A DNA stretch of 64,000 bases from NCBI GenBank assembly GCA_015499995.1, contig JADNRV010000003.1:1-64000 (forward strand), read 5' to 3'. Source of the DNA: Flammula alnicola (lineage: Eukaryota > Basidiomycota > Agaricomycetes > Agaricales > Strophariaceae). Below the pieces are notes generated by a model that ran no database searches, was not told the origin of the DNA, and saw only the letters and a program-made list of their open reading frames with translations. Each line of letters opens with the position of its first letter. Within the stretch, counting starts at the first letter, position 1. Below, piece after piece: positions 34,621-47,400 of this stretch. Both the position numbers and the translations under genes were made by a program.

Positions 34621-37600
34621 CTAGCATTTCCACCACGGTCGATGTAGTCTATGACCTCTTTCACTATCCTCCTCTCTAATGTTGTTTTCTCGAATGACCT
34701 TCAAGAAGACACTTTCCAACGATGCTCTTTCCACTGTATATTCAGTGAAGTCACCGTGATTTGACAGGGTATTGAAGAGCTGGGCCAACGAAAATCCATT
34801 TCCCGACGCGATGGGTACCTCAAATCGTGTTGCCACATCGTCAGCCATACGAGATCCTGGGATAAGCGTCATCAAGGTGCGGGCTTTCACAACCTCTTCC
34901 CGTGTTCGACACGTGAAGTGTACTTCATACATCGCATACCGAGCAGACAGAGACTCTGTGGTTCCGACAGCTAACGAAACAACAATTAGAATACTGTCTC
35001 TAGTTCAATAAATGAAGGAGTAATTACCAAGCATACGCTTCGCTAGGATACCGACACTGCTCGCAATAGCAGAGGCTTCTTCCATGGAGTCTAAAAGGGC
35101 TTAAGTAGGTCGTCATAAAGGACAAGTAACACAAGCAACTTACGAGTTGTAACAATGACAGCTTTCCCAACAGCGACTGTGCGAAGAGTCTGCCACATAT
35201 CTCGCTTCATCTTTGGATCGATTCCAGTTGAGAACTCGTCGATTAGGATAACAGACGGATTTCCAATCAAAGCGATCGCGAGCGAAAGTTTCCTTTGATT
35301 TCCTCCTGAGAGCTTGCTCGCTAGTCTGTCAGCATAGAGCGTCAAGGATGTGCCTTGGATGACAGCTTCAATGCTTTCTTGCAACTCTGGCCCTTGCCTC
35401 AAACCTTTCAAGCGTCCGTAGGTAATCAAGTGTTCACGAACGGTAAGTTGCGAATCGATGGCAGTAAATTGAGGGCAGACTCCAAGAGCCGAACGAGCCG
35501 TGCGTGGATGACGGACAACAGAGGTGCCATTAATAATGACGTCGCCACTGTCCGGCAAAACATCACCACCTGCACAGAGGTTAAGACAGATACATTGAGA
35601 GAATCACGCCACTTACGAATGATGTTAAAGGTTGTCGTCTTTCCTGCGCCATTGGGTCCTATAAGAGCAAATACTGTATCTTTTGCGACACCAAGGCTAA
35701 CGTCATCGACAACCTGATTGTTGTTGAACGCCTTCGATACGTGGACTACACGAAGGAGATCATCAGATACGGCAACGGACTCCGCAGCCGCAATCACATC
35801 ATCTTTCGAAGAGGATGCTGTTCCAGGTACAGAAGACATCTGTTTTTGAGGCCGAAGGCGACGAGGTACTCGAGTCCCAGAATCGACCCAGACGAGAATG
35901 CCGAGGAGGATGAACGCATATATGAATAGATAGAGTATAGGACCGCCGAATCGTGTGATAGCACCGAGAGAAGCAGTATTGACGACGGCGTTTCCCTCAC
36001 AGAGTAAAGAGAACAAGTTTACTGAAACAAGAGCTGCACGTGTCTGAAGCATTTTCAGCATCGTAAAGGTTGTCTAGTAACGAAGATCGACTTACAATGC
36101 TTGCCACAGGGGCGACAACCGAAATCGAAAAATGGGTGATAGTAATGAGGCGAGTTGATTCCGTAACTTTCCCATAGGTTAAGATGAGGAGATACGAAGA
36201 AAGGTACAACTGGGATATGTGAGTAAGGCGCCAAACGATGAAAGTAATCAAGATTCACACTAAAAATGACAAATTGATATCCGGCGACAGCTGCAAATGC
36301 TGCGATGGGCGATGCCACCATCAACGAAACACAGTAAGAGAAAAGGGCGCCAGTAATGCCATAGAGGATGAGAGTGAACCACTGTCAACAGTAACATCTC
36401 AGTATGGAGTATATGCAGCAGATTGGAAAGCGCTCACAAAGAAGCCAAGGCCGTGGAATTGATTCGAAGCCGCAGCAAAAACGATAATGATAATAGTGGA
36501 AAGGACGACAACCGCGATGGTATCATACATAAGATGTCCTAACCATAGGCCAATCGGATCGGTCAAACCATTGGATAGTTGCATGGCTTGCACTGATGAG
36601 CGACGTTCCTTCGAGACATAGAGAGCAAAGAAAGCGGGGTATACGGCCTGCACAAACGAATATATAAGTATGACGACAAGCAATAGAAAGATAGCACAAT
36701 AATATACCATTACAGCACCGAAAAAAGCTATCCATCTCAAAGAAACAAGAGTACCTGCAGCTACTGGCGGGAAAGCCGAGTAATTCGCACGAATGATGGT
36801 GGGTGTTCGAGCAGAGTTTCCCGATGCATTCAGAGCACGGTTGAAAAGAATGTTGGTGGCCAAATTCAGCATGGACGGTCCTGTTATGCCAGGAGGAGTG
36901 GCTTCCCAGGCGACGAGAGATGCACCAGTCGTTAGATCTAGCGAAATGCCACCTAACGAAAGATTAAGGAAATTTTGCGAGATCGTATTGACAAAGGTTG
37001 CATTGTCGGGTACATTGGTGACTCGAAAAAAATCGGTGGTGTTTCCCAAGGTCGAGCTGATGCCAGGGGGCGAGATGAGAACGCGAGATGAAGGTCCAAA
37101 TGTAAAAGGTATGATGGGCGAAGATGGAAGGTAAAGGGGTACTGTCAATGTAGAATTATCAAATCGCTTGACGCATGATTGCTGCTTCCCGCTGATGAAA
37201 ACAAGGGGTATACAAGAGCCTGCTATGGCGATAACGACCGTAAGAACTGGTGTCAACCAGCTGCGCCTTCCGATAAGCATACGTTTGTGAAATATGGTAA
37301 AAGCTTGTCGAAATGGTGAAACAGGTCTTCCGGTAGGTAAATCCATCGCAACAGCTTTGGGAAGTGGAGAAGGCGAAATGGTATCCCGAGATGCTTTCTC
37401 GACATCTTTAGGATCGTTGTTGGCCTCGTTCTTGCTCATCAAATCCAAGAAGATGTCCTCGATTGTTGTTCCAAGAATATCATATGATACGATCTTCCTG
37501 GACTGGGTTTCGGCGTCGAGGAGCGCCAGAACCTGGTGGATAATATCACTATCCCTGGTTTTCAGGTGATAACTAGTTTGATATGGTGATGGAGTCGAAA

Positions 37601-40309
37601 CATAGGTCCGAGGAGCAATCGTCGAATGTTCTGCAGCAAATCTTCTACCAATGTAGATGATTCGGCTTTGATCTTTTCTTGGTCCTTCGAGACCCAAACA
37701 CGACTTGTATTGAGTATCCTTCGCCTAGATCTCGTTTCAAGGTCACAGGAGAGCCTGATGCAACAACCTTGCCAGGAGCTGCCAGAATGGCGATATGGTC
37801 AGCCAATAGATCAGCCTCGTCAAGGAACTGTGCATATAACATTAGGCAAATTTGTTACGAAAAAATAATGACTGACATGTGTGGTGAAGACAATGCTTCG
37901 ATCATCGCGGAATGCTGTTAGAGTCTTCCACAAAGATCGTCTGCTAAGCGGATCAACGCCGGAGGTGCACTCATCCACAAGGACGACTGCACAGTATCAC
38001 TAAGTTAGTATAGCACAATTCAATAGAAGCTGCAACTTACTCTTCGAGCCACCCAAAAGTCCGATAGCCAGCTGTAGTTTTCGTTTCTGACCGCCCGAGA
38101 GCGTGGCTGCGTTCGCGTTGATCTTTTTCTCCAAATCGCAGTCCGCAGAAGCTGCTCTAAATCTTCGTCCGCCACAGATTTTTGGACCATTTCACGGCCT
38201 TCCAAACCCTCAGGGTCTGTAAGCAAGTAAGCTCTGGAAAAGAACATTTTTCTGAGGCACAATTCCTAAAGCCCCGAGAAGGTCTAGGCACGCCACCTTC
38301 GAACGTCACAGTTCCGTGGTAATGCTGGACAGACCGCCGACTACAGACAATGCAGTCGATTTTCCAGCACTACAACAGTCAGTATGAGGACATGACAAGC
38401 AGGAGTCGTGTGCATAGCATGGACTCACCCATTCGATCCCAGTAAGACAAAAATTCCGGTCTTTGGCACATCTAAACTGAGATCTGTAACTGCAGCCACA
38501 TCGCCCTTTGAGCTGAATCTGGAGGTCTTGTAGATCTTTGTCAAATTACGGATTGAAATGGCCGTGTTTTCTGGAAATGAAGGGGGGTCTGGCTGCGCGC
38601 TCTTATTTCTCCAGAAAGTCCAGGATTTGGCTTCCGTGACGATGAGGGAAAACGGGCATCATACAAGTGTTTTTCAAGCAAAACACCAAGGAAAGGCCAA
38701 AGAAAGACATCGATCTAGGGAGAGTGAATAATAGGCCTGGAACTATGAAAATTAGACTTACGACAGCCGCAATGAGTAGAGGAAGGACAACAAGACCCTG
38801 GTCTGGATCACCCTTCAGAACATTGGTAGCAATCTCGTGATTTTCGTAGCCACATATCGCCTTTAGGGCAAAGATGTAGAACGTTGGTGGGAAGATGAGC
38901 GAGAAGATAAAAAGGGCCCCACTCCGAGCCGATTTCACCACGAGGGCTAGGACAGCAAGGACGATGGCCAAGAACGTCGTTACTACAGCGGCCAATTGTG
39001 GGCTTTTGCCGAATGGAGCTGCTACAAAGAACGACCAGCTGGCGAGAACTAAACCAAGCAGGATGTGGAGGATAACGATGATGCCAGCGTTCGTATGAAC
39101 AAAGAGGCGGAATTTCCATATCAGGGCGACTATAACCCAAGCAGGCAAATAGGTCAATGAAATCCCAATGTGCCAAGACCTGAGGAAAGTGTTAAAGCTG
39201 GACATCACAGGAGTAGGTGAAGGAATAGTTACAGTATTCTGGCAGAATCCAGGAGACCCATTGCTTTCATGTGGTCGGTCAGGAGTAGCGCACGTTCACC
39301 TGCAATTGACCCTGGAAGTTGGTACGCGATTCCGATGAAAGAAATGAACCTAGAACATGACCTCAGCTAGGATGCACTAAGTCGATATTCAAAGATACTC
39401 ACAAGGCCAGCCCAAGAAGTGACCGGATTCCTCTGATATAGCCTATCATGTAGACGTCGTTAATACCATTTATGCAATGCTAGACTAGACTCTCCGTACT
39501 CAGCCGAATATTTGTCTTCTGTTGCTCGTTTGTTTCTTGATTGAATGGCCATTCTGAAGGGGTTTGTTGTTGAACGCCAGTCTGAAGCTCAATGATAGCC
39601 TATGGAAGTTGATGGTCATTCAGCCTCGACATCAAGGAACAGATGGTAGACGTACCTTGTCAATAGACCATTGTAATGGAAGGATACGCTTCTCAAAATC
39701 ACTGGTATGGTGCACCACATCAATGAATGCAAGACCAGAATCCGCAGAAATGGTATAATTGATAGGTTTGCCACCACTCGCAGGGATATCGTTGAAAGCA
39801 ACGGCGGCAAAACATTGAGAAAGAAGTTGAAGTTCTGCGGACATTCTGCGGGTATGTCAGATGGACTGGAAAGTTGTTTGACCGCCGCTAGTTGGTGCGG
39901 AGTGAAACTGGACGTAATTCGAGCGATGATAGCAGCGGGAGACGGATTACTGGTTCCGTCAGTACCATCGGCCCATATCAAGCTCGTCTTGCCATCAAAT
40001 TGACTTTCCAGAGAGGATATAGGGACTGCTGTTCCGAGACCATACTACGTTCGCAGTTAGCGCTGAAATCGGCGTTATCTGGGTGTAATAGAGCCTTACA
40101 TTATTCAACCGTTGAGGAAAATTTGAGCAGTAGCCAGGAATGCTCCGTAGGCTATCGGAAGGATAAAGCAACGAAGGATGGTCAACTAAATGGCTTTATC
40201 AGTACACTTCTGCGAGGCCATATATACCACGTACCAAGGAGTGTTTGGAGAGCACGATCCAGTTTTTCCATACAAGGGCACGAAGCTGCAGCCAGAAAAT
40301 GCTGGACAT
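34621..40309 (-). CDS. ABCA-family full-size ABC transporter, with frame breaks in the 5' half
   Basis: Full ABC-A transporter, TMD-NBD-TMD-NBD. It starts [20 protein letters not shown] at 40309. TMD1 ends with a run of hydrophobic helices (38600-39200). NBD1 has [31 protein letters not shown] and [16 protein letters not shown]2 lies at about 36000-37350. NBD2 is intact: [45 protein letters not shown]. Such proteins flip lipids or export small molecules. About seven breaks of one or two bases, mostly at homopolymers, lie near 38140, 38185, 38237, 38273, 38316, 39820 and 40110; NBD1 cannot be translated as written. The 3' half reads cleanly with normal introns. Either a recent pseudogene or base-call errors. 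Confidence 0.8.
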
Positions 40310-40401
40310 GGATATATAGTCGAGGTTGTATCAAATAGCCAATGGCATCTCGCAATCCAGACCGAAAGGGATTTATGAACTTGGAGGTATATGGGAAGGT
40401 G

Positions 40402-41057
40402 TGAACTCGCCGCGTTAGCATTGCACAGTGAGAAAGAACGTCTAATTTTGCTGCGCAAAGCTGTGATTTGCCAATCTCGTTCCACAATCTCCAACAAAAG
40501 TTTAGACAAGACAGGCTCGCATGCCCGTTGCGACCAAGACGATGCAGTGCCGAGCGGCTAGAGCCTCCATGACTGTGAAAGCCATGGGCAAAGTAACGAT
40601 ATAGTTCTGCAGCACCGCCAATTGCCGGATTTTGCTATTTCACCGGCCCGCCGCATCAGACACAGTGCCTGATGCAAGATACTCTAGCCTCCCCAGAACT
40701 GAGAATATGCCTACGCGCATGCACAATCGTCAATTTTTGCAGTTGTGCAGCTTATCTCCGCACTGGCCAACTCGACACCGCGCTCATACGCTCGACTCGA
40801 TTCAATGACGCCTCACAACCCTGGTGCCGTTTCGGATGCTCGGTCCTAGAAGATCTTCACCACATCTTCGTGAATTGCCCACGATTCGAAGCTTACAAGC
40901 AGTCCTCGAGACCTTCAAAACTCCAGCCCAAATCACTTCACTATTAACCCAAACCGTCGAAGGCCTCACTCATTATTCGGACGTATGGCCTCCCCAACCA
41001 ACCCCAAAATACTCCGTTGGCATCACAGTGGCACGACGGATGTATAATTTACTATAA
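40402..41057 (+). mobile_element. Non-LTR (LINE) retrotransposon 3' fragment
   Basis: The frame at 40672-40947 and its continuation in the next frame (to the TAA at about 41055) read RSTRFNDASQPWCRFGC...EDLHHIFVNCPRF, then VEGLTHYSDVWPP. A CxxGC...HHxFxxCP zinc knuckle with a DxWPP end is what follows reverse transcriptase in many basidiomycete LINE-like elements. No RT or endonuclease remains, and the piece is frameshifted, so it is a dead 5'-truncated copy. It abuts the 5' end of the ABC transporter. Confidence 0.55.
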
Positions 41058-42085
41058 AGCTGGCAGCTCGGATCTGGGGTATCGTTCGACGTGTAAGTGC
41101 TCTTTATTCCTCTAGTCAAACCCCGAGCTACTGTAACTCTTCCTTCCAATCTTTCCTTCCATGCATCTTCCTTTTCACCTTCATCCACCCTACACGTCAC
41201 GATCCCTTAAATAGAATATAACTTGCCTTATTTATGTCTGTTCTGCCTCCTCTTTTCTTTGGCACCAACTCTACGCATCCTCACCACGACCGCAGTACGC
41301 TGACGCTGGTGGCTCACACAGGCAATGAATTGCTGCTGTTACTACGTATATCTGGATTCTGCACCGAGTAACGAAACCTCAAGAAAACATTTCACATTCC
41401 ACCTGATTGCCGAAGGCTTGGTTACACTCATCCATTAATTGCGTATGCATCATAGCACTTGTTTCAATCTAAGTATATGCAAGCCTCGGCCTTACCATCC
41501 CATGTCTTCTCCTCGGTGAGTAGGATTGGACACTGATGCAGGCTTGCAGCTTACGCGCCAATTTCTTGGACCTCAGCTACCTCACGACATCCATGACTAT
41601 ACCCTACTATATCCTACTGGCAGGATTTGACGGCCATCGATGGCTCGCACGTTTCGGATGTTGTGAAGAATGGAGGAGGCTCCTATGGCTACAGAGGCTA
41701 GCGTTTGAATATTCTCTCTTGAATGTTATAGATGCCGGGTATTCAGGCTTTCTGGCGAATTGGTATGTAGTTTGATGACAGGCAGTTTTTGGTCAGAGGA
41801 ATACTTAAAACGTTGCTTACATGCTATCCTACCGTGGACAAGTCACCGTATGCGCGTTGCAGACACTTCACTCTAGCGTTGTTGCATTCATAGCGATATA
41901 TCTTCGCGTGATTGGGTCATCACTCACACCAGCTTAAGGATCGTGTGCACACTTGGCACCGTCTATGGTCTGTGCCTGAATGATGCTCCTGTGCTTATCC
42001 GAATGCATCACACTGTTTCGGTAGCAGGGCCATTCTCCAACCATTCTCCTACAATCCCGGCACCCTTAGTCGAATTTTCAATCCT
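41058..42085. other. No gene seen
   Basis: About 1 kb without domain-bearing frames. The open frames at 41536-41775 and 41943-42152 have no recognisable composition and no intron pattern. It probably holds the promoter of the former CSC1 gene. Confidence 0.45.
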
Positions 42086-42089
42086 GCTG

Positions 42090-43603
42090 ACTTTTGTCGG
42101 GAGTTCAGTAATTCATCACCGAGGTGTCTGCTATCGACCCAGAGAACGTTGACAAGAATAGCTCCCGGACAACTGCATTCCTTACCGCCTTGGTCGTCAA
42201 CGGTGCCTTGCTCTTTGGCCGCAGTTGGTGCACTTGTCATATTGAAGCAAAGGCTTTGAAGGATATGCAGTTCTCGGATAGTTTTACCCCTCCAGAGTAA
42301 GATGTATCATGCTCTCTTAAATACGTAATACTCAAACCATTTGTTCAAGCAAACGAGCAGCGGAACTACCACCAGATCTGTAGAAGTGGATTCCTGTCAA
42401 TGCTTTGATCAAGTCTCCTTCAGAAGACAAAGTTGTAAGTCGACTCTCCTGTACTCTTCAAATCGACAGCTTGATTTTTATAATAACCAACTTCGGCTTC
42501 AGATACACAAGAATGGGCTCGATGCGTCAGTCGTTCTTTAAGAGTATACCTGCTATTGTAATTTACTGACAATTATTATATCTCTCAGATACACGTTTAC
42601 ACATTGACACTTCTTTACGTTGAAATTGAGTGCCCGAGCGTTTCAATACTGAAGTGTTTTTCAGCATCACGAATCCAAGTGTACGATTTCATTTAGTATT
42701 ATCTTGATGCCCCATACTGACTAATCTAAACCAACCAATTGTCGGCCTGTATATTAAACAAATCTGCTTAACGTGCCTCTTCTTCCTGAAGGCTGCCGAT
42801 GCTCGAGTTGCCGCTGTTATCCACGCTATTTTCTTGGTTGTGCTCGTCGTTCTCACAGCTTCTGCACAACTATTGCTCCATAATAGCTGCGCTCGTGATT
42901 ATGAGCGTCTTCTTGTCTTTGCCTAAACGCGCATGCTCAGTCGCGCTGTGATCAGCTTTGAAGCAATACTTGCCAATGTCTATCGCTACAAAAAAGATGG
43001 CTAAAAGATATACCAAGGAAAAAAGAGAAAAGGCCGAAAAGGATAGCGATGACGATGAAGTCGATTTATCGTGAGTTATGTCGAAGAAGTTCTTTCAACA
43101 TTATAATTGATTTCTTTTTTTCGCATAGGCATTCGCAGCGTATGGCGACGGATCAATGCCACCGCGAAACTTCTAGATGGAAAATTGGATGAATTAAAGG
43201 CTAAAGTGAAAAGGGAGGTCGACCGAGATGACCATCCAAACGGGGACCAAGCCCAGGCCGCTGAAACAACAGCGGTGGTCGACCCCGCCAGCAAGAGTCA
43301 GAACTATCCAGAAAAAAATTAATCGACTCCAAATTGCCTGTATTTGATGCTGCGGCACCCGCCGTGGAAGATTCCGACTCATCAGACGAAGAGGGCGATG
43401 GTGCTCACGCATTCGACCATCCATCTACCGACGTTGATCAGGCGTGGATCTGGTTGCCAAAAGATCCACTTGGATTGAGTGAATTCTTGATGGATGAGCT
43501 CAAGGCAGTCGCTCTCGATGCTAATATGGATGAACAGGGAGTAGTCGAGGTCACCAGGAATCCCCGGACGCGGAATGGACTGGTGGTCACGATGCATAAT
43601 TAA
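42090..43603 (+). pseudogene. CSC1/OSCA-type stress-gated cation channel, internally deleted and frameshifted
   Basis: Intact CSC1/OSCA proteins have about ten membrane helices in roughly 850-1,000 residues. Here the N-terminal signature (AIDPENVDKNSSRTTAFLTAL, first helix) starts at about 42126. It is followed, after a frame change, by LAAVGALVILKQRL and by IHKNGLDA (about 42505). Then sequence jumps to the C-terminal helices GLYIKQICLTCLFF and VAAVIHAIFLVVLVVLTASA (about 42750-42870), KQYLPMSIATKKMAKRY and the acidic tail HAFDHPSTDVDQAWIWLPKD...GVVEVTRNP, stop at about 43603. Most of the pore is missing (a kilobase or more) and several frames are used. It cannot make a channel. Confidence 0.75.
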
Positions 43604-43709
43604 TGGTTATTTGACGTGTCTGTTGTCTTTGAGCAGAGGGCACTAGCAGGGTATATACATACAAATCAAAGCTCGTTGAAGATGTGGTGACTCTAAGCAC
43701 TGTCCTGAG

Positions 43710-44209
43710 CTACGACTTCTCCGCGCGTCCTTGTTCTAGTTCTTCGATAGGTATCCGTACCAGCCGCTGCCCTTCTGAAACAGTTTGCGAAGAAACGCCT
43801 TCACTTTCAGCCTCCAAACTTTCGCGCGACGCAACTAGGTTTGAATATCTTCAGGAAAGTAACAATGCCATCAATGCTGTCGAATGCATCCACTTACGAA
43901 ATTGGGTAAGAATCTGGAACATCTTGGGCCACTGGGCCAATACCTGACCATGCACTAAATGAACACTTACTTTAGCATTAAAATAAGGCAAGGAAACATT
44001 AGCAACCCACCTTCCCCTGCATTGGCCATGATATCACAGTCCTCCCCCAGAGCTTCAATTCGCTCAAGATACAAGGCACTTGCTCTTTCTAGAGCAGACA
44101 CCGCGTCGTATTCCTTTTTCTTCTCAAGGAGTTTAGCAAGAGTGGCTACTGATGAACTCGAGTGAGATCCAGCTTGAGATGCGCGATGAGGAGCGACGGA
44201 GTGACGCAT
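43710..44209 (-). CDS. DAD2: DASH/DAM1 complex subunit Dad2
   Basis: Small subunit of the fungal DASH ring that couples kinetochores to microtubules. Exon 1 reads MRHSVAPHRASQAG then ATLAKLLEKKKEYDAVSALE and RIEALGEDCDIMANAG, the conserved Dad2 helix. The next exon gives VLAQWPKMFQILTQF. The last begins after an intron ending at CAAACCTAG and reads LASRESLEAESEGVS...GQRLVRIPIEEL, ending REKS-type tail and TAG at 43710-43712. Length is about 115 residues, as expected. It shares a 218-bp divergent promoter with MED12. Confidence 0.82.
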
Positions 44210-44427
44210 ATTGCTACAAGGTTCACATAAGAAGAGACAAGCAGTTCAGCAGTTCAATTGCTGTTGAAGCTGAAAGTCGAAAGTGCTTCCACCGCGTTAT
44301 TTGGCTTTGTTTCAATGAAAGGGATGGCGGGCCGGCGATAGCAACTTGACTAAACCCAATATCCTTTGTTACCCACTGAGATAATTGAACCCTCAACGCA
44401 TGGACTGGGGGGCCTCCGAAATCTGAA

Positions 44428-47400
44428 ATGCGCGAGAAGAAGGATGAAGTCCAGTCAGTGGACTTGCCCGTGTATGAATCTCAGCCTCCGGCATGGTTAC
44501 CGAAGATACATGCATCCGCAGACCTTGGTAAGAACGATGCACTGTCTTTGTGAATCGTACTTTGACGGCTTTCAACTGTGATCAGGTTATGTAGGCTTTC
44601 ATCCACCTCGACCTGGACAGGACGAGGATGGCTTGTCCGACACCAATGTCAAGAATGGTTTTATTCTCAACCAAGCCGTTTCTGTGCGTACATTACTACC
44701 CATCGTTGTGCAAAGAAGATCGAACTTGTTCCTCAGGTAGAAACATTCAGCGCCCAGGCCATGATAAATGAGAGCCTCAACTCCCGGGAAACCCTTACGA
44801 AGCTGGAACAACTCATGAACGATGTTTTCATCCGTCGAGCTGACCGAATACCTCCTGTCCCGTAGGTTGCGTAATATCGCTCGATATACCTTTATGTTGA
44901 CGGTTATCATAGGTCATCAACATTTCGTATCCCAACGAGAGTCACTCTCAATGACGCAAAACGCCAGGCTTGGTTTGCGGATTTGGCAAATCCCGATGTT
45001 CCTCTTCACAAGCTCGGCAAAAGTGTTCCTCACGGGGCTAAAGGTCATGACCTGTTAGACCTATTGCATTCTAACAATGTAGCAATATCGCGCGCTGTGT
45101 GGTTCCTATGGGTTTTTGGTGCGAATGAAACGGTACTTGCATTACAAATCATCAAAGATAAGACCTGATTCGGCCAATTCGCAGGCGGGTCTACGGAATA
45201 AACCCACATATGTACCCATGCAGTACAGCATTGATTGGGCGAATGTCGTTACAGGATACATGAAGAAGCAGTTAGTCGAAATCGCACTTCCAAGTGCACC
45301 ACGACCCGGCCTGAACATCAAGCAAACCTTCAAAGGCGTCCTAGCGGATATAGACACTCGCGAAAGGTGGATGTCCCGTTTCACATATTGGTCAGCCTTA
45401 CTCTTCTTTACTGTGTGTTGATACTGAAAGTTTCTGTCAGCCTCAAACTTCTGCGCACGTTTTATGCCGAAGACCTTGTTGATCATAGAACCTTTTTGAC
45501 ATGGCTTGTCCAGCAAATGATGGCCTGTAATCTTGCCCAAGCTGGTTTTTTGACACGTCTTGCTGATGAATATCTTAACGATATTCTGTCTAGTCGGGCT
45601 TTGGCGAGACCACTGGTCGAAGCCTGTCTTGCCAAATTGTTTGAGGTGGGCGTCGGTATGAATGCGCTCTTTTAACGGAAATTCATCCTCGCGTTAGATT
45701 CGCACAACATCAGCCCATGAATTCTTGACAGATACTGAAGATTTATTGAAAGTTCTCCTTCACGTATGTCCTCTGCAGATGTCGAATACCGACAACACTA
45801 ATATTGGATATAGCGCATTTGCTTAGCCCTACCTGATGCCTTGGTTAGTCCGAAAATGTGGAGCACCTATTCCGGCCTTTTGGAAGACATCATGCTGGAA
45901 ACCTCAATGAAACTTCCCAATGACCACTCCATTGAACAGAACACGCGAGACCTTCGGCATATCTTGTCGGATAACTTTTTCGATATCAAGAAGAGAAACG
46001 AGGCAATGCTATTCCGTGGTCCTATTGCACAAGTCTCGGCACGGCTGGGTACTGCTGTTTCCAATGTCAAGGTATGACCAGGCCATGTGCACTATTGACT
46101 TCTGATTTATTTTTTATTATAGTTGCTAAATTCTATCTCTGGAGATACTGATATGAACAATATAGTCTATTTCGGCCAAAATATCGACGATTCGAATTTC
46201 AAGGAGAAACTAGATATGCTTCTGACCTGGAGTGTCACACCTTTACAATACGGAGACCACCGTCCTTTTACTGCAGTCACCCTCATTCGGATATGGAGAG
46301 ACAAAGCTTGTGATAGGGCTAGCCGACGCGGTATTGCTACTCCAAGCGAATTCTTGCAAGACCAACTTTTTGACTGGCTAGACACATCTGAAGTAGCCGG
46401 TGAAGTCAGCAATATACGAGACGTTGCCTTTTTATACGGGAAACTGGTCAAGCACGAGATTTTTTCTTATGCAAGTTACATACAACGTCTCATTGCTCGT
46501 GGTGAAACAGGCCTATCTTACACAGAGGTATTTACATTTCCGTTTGTTTGTGCAAATCTCTCATGCATCGCTTGTACAGGAAGTTGGTTCTCGTCATCGA
46601 TTATTCCTTGGTTGGATTCCACTGTTCAATTCTACCTCATCTCTCACAAATCAACGAAAAGTCACTTTGCATGGCGCGAGAGCGCGGCAAACATTTGAAG
46701 ACGCAGCTGAACGAGAAATACGAAAAGAAATCCGTGCCGTGTTACCGGACCTCTTCGAAGGTGAATATTATGCAATTAACCTTCTGATACAGCTACGAAT
46801 ACCTCATTTTCAGGAACTTCCGTAGCCACATGGACCTCAACGACAGCACTGCTTAAGCAGTGTCAGACATTGACGAAAGCAACCCGCTTTGAACAAGTGC
46901 GGACCTTCAGGCAATGGTTGCTCCCCGTCTTCAAAAAGCGCATTACAAGGTCTGATGCTTTATCTCATGTCCTGAAAAATCTCTTGTTGAATGACTATCC
47001 AAGAGCTGGCGTTGACCACGCTATGTTGTTCAAGTCATACCTTGTTGCCGTAGAGTTGATGGCGTTCACCAAGTGTTTCCATTCAATGCTCGATGTAGGT
47101 CATATGTTGCTAATCTCTCAATGTATTCATGCGAACTTATTTGACAGTTGACCCTCTCTATGCTAGAGCATTCTGTTGATGCAGACTCCATGAACGGATT
47201 AATTGCGACATTTGAACGCTACATGACAATATGGAATTGCATGGACGTAATGCCCATGATCGTGAAAGCGCTGGATACTGCACATCAAGTCTGGAAGCTC
47301 CGTGGCGTGCAATCTCGCCCACTTCTCGCATTATTGGTGAAATTCGATAATGGTCGACATCTTCCTGAAGCTTCTCGAGATCGCATTGCATCCGACATTG

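Noticed and set aside
37645..38000. Possible separate small gene between ABCA exons
   Set aside because: Sequence continues the NBD1 region ([20 protein letters not shown]), so it belongs to the ABCA gene.
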